Positions 32,912-33,486 of a DNA stretch of 33,486 nucleotides are shown piece after piece. The DNA is taken from NCBI GenBank assembly GCA_024691305.1, contig JAILNS010000022.1, positions 1-33,486 on the forward strand. The letters are read 5' to 3'. Each line of letters opens with the position of its first letter. Positions within the stretch are counted from its first letter, which is position 1. A program made the position numbers and the translations under genes. Source of the DNA: Lachnospiraceae bacterium (lineage in GTDB: Bacteria; Bacillota; Clostridia; Lachnospirales; Lachnospiraceae). The notes beneath the pieces are model-generated. The model was not told the origin of the DNA, searched no databases, and was given only the letters and a program-made list of their open reading frames with translations.

Positions 32912-33046
32912 GTTGTGTAAGCATTAAACACAACGGTGAAATTTCATAAAGCTACCGATGGAGCGTACGGCCAAAGGAAGCACAGTGAAAGATTCACCAG
33001 CAAACCAAAAACTTCGCAAGGATGCGATATTTTCATTTCAAGGAGG
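32912..33046 (+). promoter_or_regulatory. Structured flagellin 5' leader with CsrA-like site
   Basis: Hairpins seen: GTTGTGT/ACACAAC (32912-32918 with 32928-32934); GCT-A-CC-GAT-GG-AGC (32951-32964); GTGAA-AGA-TTCAC (32985-32997); TCGCA-AGGA-TGCGA (33014-33027). The last contains CAAGGATG (33017-33024), matching the CARGGAUG core of the CsrA consensus with GGA in the loop. A second AAGGA forms the ribosome site AAGGAGG (33040-33046). In Bacillus subtilis the hag leader has a CsrA hairpin site plus a site at the ribosome site; the layout here is alike. GGTGAA (32935-32940) can also pair with TTCACC (32993-32998), excluding the local hairpin. Confidence 0.5.
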
Positions 33047-33054
33047 AAATAATT

Positions 33055-33486
33055 ATGGTAGTACAGCACAATTTAACAGCAATGAACTCAAACAGAATGT
33101 TAGGTCTCACTCAGTCAACACTTGCTAAGAGCACTGAGAAACTTTCTTCAGGTTATAAAGTAAACCGTGCAGCAGATGATGCAGCAGGTCTTGCAATATC
33201 CGAGAAGATGAGACGTCAGGTCAGAGGTCTTACACAGGCTTCAGCAAATGCTCAGGATGGTATCTCTACTGTACAGACAGCAGAAGGTGCACTTAATGAA
33301 GTACACGATATGCTTCAGAGAATGAATGAGCTTGCAACCAAGGCGGCTAACGATACTAACATGACAGAAGATCGTAGCTATATCCAGTCAGAACTTAATG
33401 CACTTTCATCAGAGATCGACCGTGTAGCTTCAACCACAACTTTCAACCAGCAGAATCTGCTTGATGGATCTTTCACAGGTAAGAAA
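33055..33486 (+). CDS. Flagellin (partial, cut by window end)
   Basis: N-terminal 144 residues of the filament protein. The D0/D1 helix signature is clear: [80 protein letters not shown] and [18 protein letters not shown] lies 8 bases before ATG. Base composition and codon use (CTT, GCA, AAG) suggest very high expression. The variable D2/D3 part, where Ser/Thr glycosylation by Maf is expected, lies beyond the window. Confidence 0.97.
   Translation, partial: MVVQHNLTAMNSNRMLGLTQSTLAKSTEKLSSGYKVNRAADDAAGLAISEKMRRQVRGLTQASANAQDGISTVQTAEGALNEVHDMLQRMNELATKAANDTNMTEDRSYIQSELNALSSEIDRVASTTTFNQQNLLDGSFTGKK

Noticed and set aside
32980..33006. Possible cyclic-di-GMP-I riboswitch in the flagellin leader (GCACAG and GCAAACC blocks)
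   Set aside because: The two blocks are separated by a 14-base insertion forming its own hairpin, and the second helix with its GNRA-receptor and ACGCAAAGCC-like segment is missing.

Overview
The window most resembles the chromosome of a motile Gram-positive anaerobe of the Lachnospiraceae (Butyrivibrio/Roseburia-like). This is inferred from Gram-positive lipoproteins, strong AGGAGG ribosome sites, a pyruvate phosphate dikinase of clostridial type, sigma-D-like flagellar promoters and a flaG-fliD-fliS-flagellin block. No 16S or other marker gene is present to confirm it.

Layout. Bases 1-830 are gene debris: a perfect 233-bp inverted repeat at the very edge, the C-terminal end of one protein, two further short coding remnants and the tail of an IS3-type transposase. 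Bases 850-1183 hold no gene but carry a regularly spaced set of dyad symmetric elements in front of a three-gene polar amino acid ABC transporter (1184-3479). Housekeeping and mixed genes follow to 14184: a HAD phosphatase, an 8-oxoguanine DNA glycosylase, two lipoproteins, purC, a TPR glycosyltransferase, a TtcA-like PP-loop protein, a serine hydrolase and ppdK, with two clear intrinsic terminators.

From 14301 to the end the window is a flagellar glycosylation and filament locus. The rightward arm holds a family 2 glycosyltransferase broken (or recoded) by one in-frame TGA, a GT-D fold glycosyltransferase, a DUF4422 protein, an asparagine-synthase-like PP-loop protein without a glutaminase domain, and a DUF362 protein. 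It meets, with a 4-bp overlap, a leftward operon: maf (flagellin glycosyltransferase), nonulosonate synthase, hydrolysing UDP-sugar 2-epimerase, CMP-sugar synthetase, a CDP-glycerol-phosphotransferase-like protein and a TagD-like cytidylyltransferase. Two more maf paralogues run rightward, followed by flaG, fliD, fliS, a FliT/FlgN-like chaperone and the start of flagellin, which is cut by the window edge.

How it fits together (inference): the leftward operon makes CMP-nonulosonate (legionaminate-like) and perhaps a CDP-activated alditol phosphate. The Maf proteins transfer the nonulosonate to flagellin Ser/Thr. The rightward arm may build or amidate further sugars on the glycan. FliD, FliS and the chaperone serve filament assembly. 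Leaders of the flaG operon and of flagellin carry sigma-D-like promoters and GGA-loop hairpins of the kind bound by CsrA, which suggests shared post-transcriptional control.
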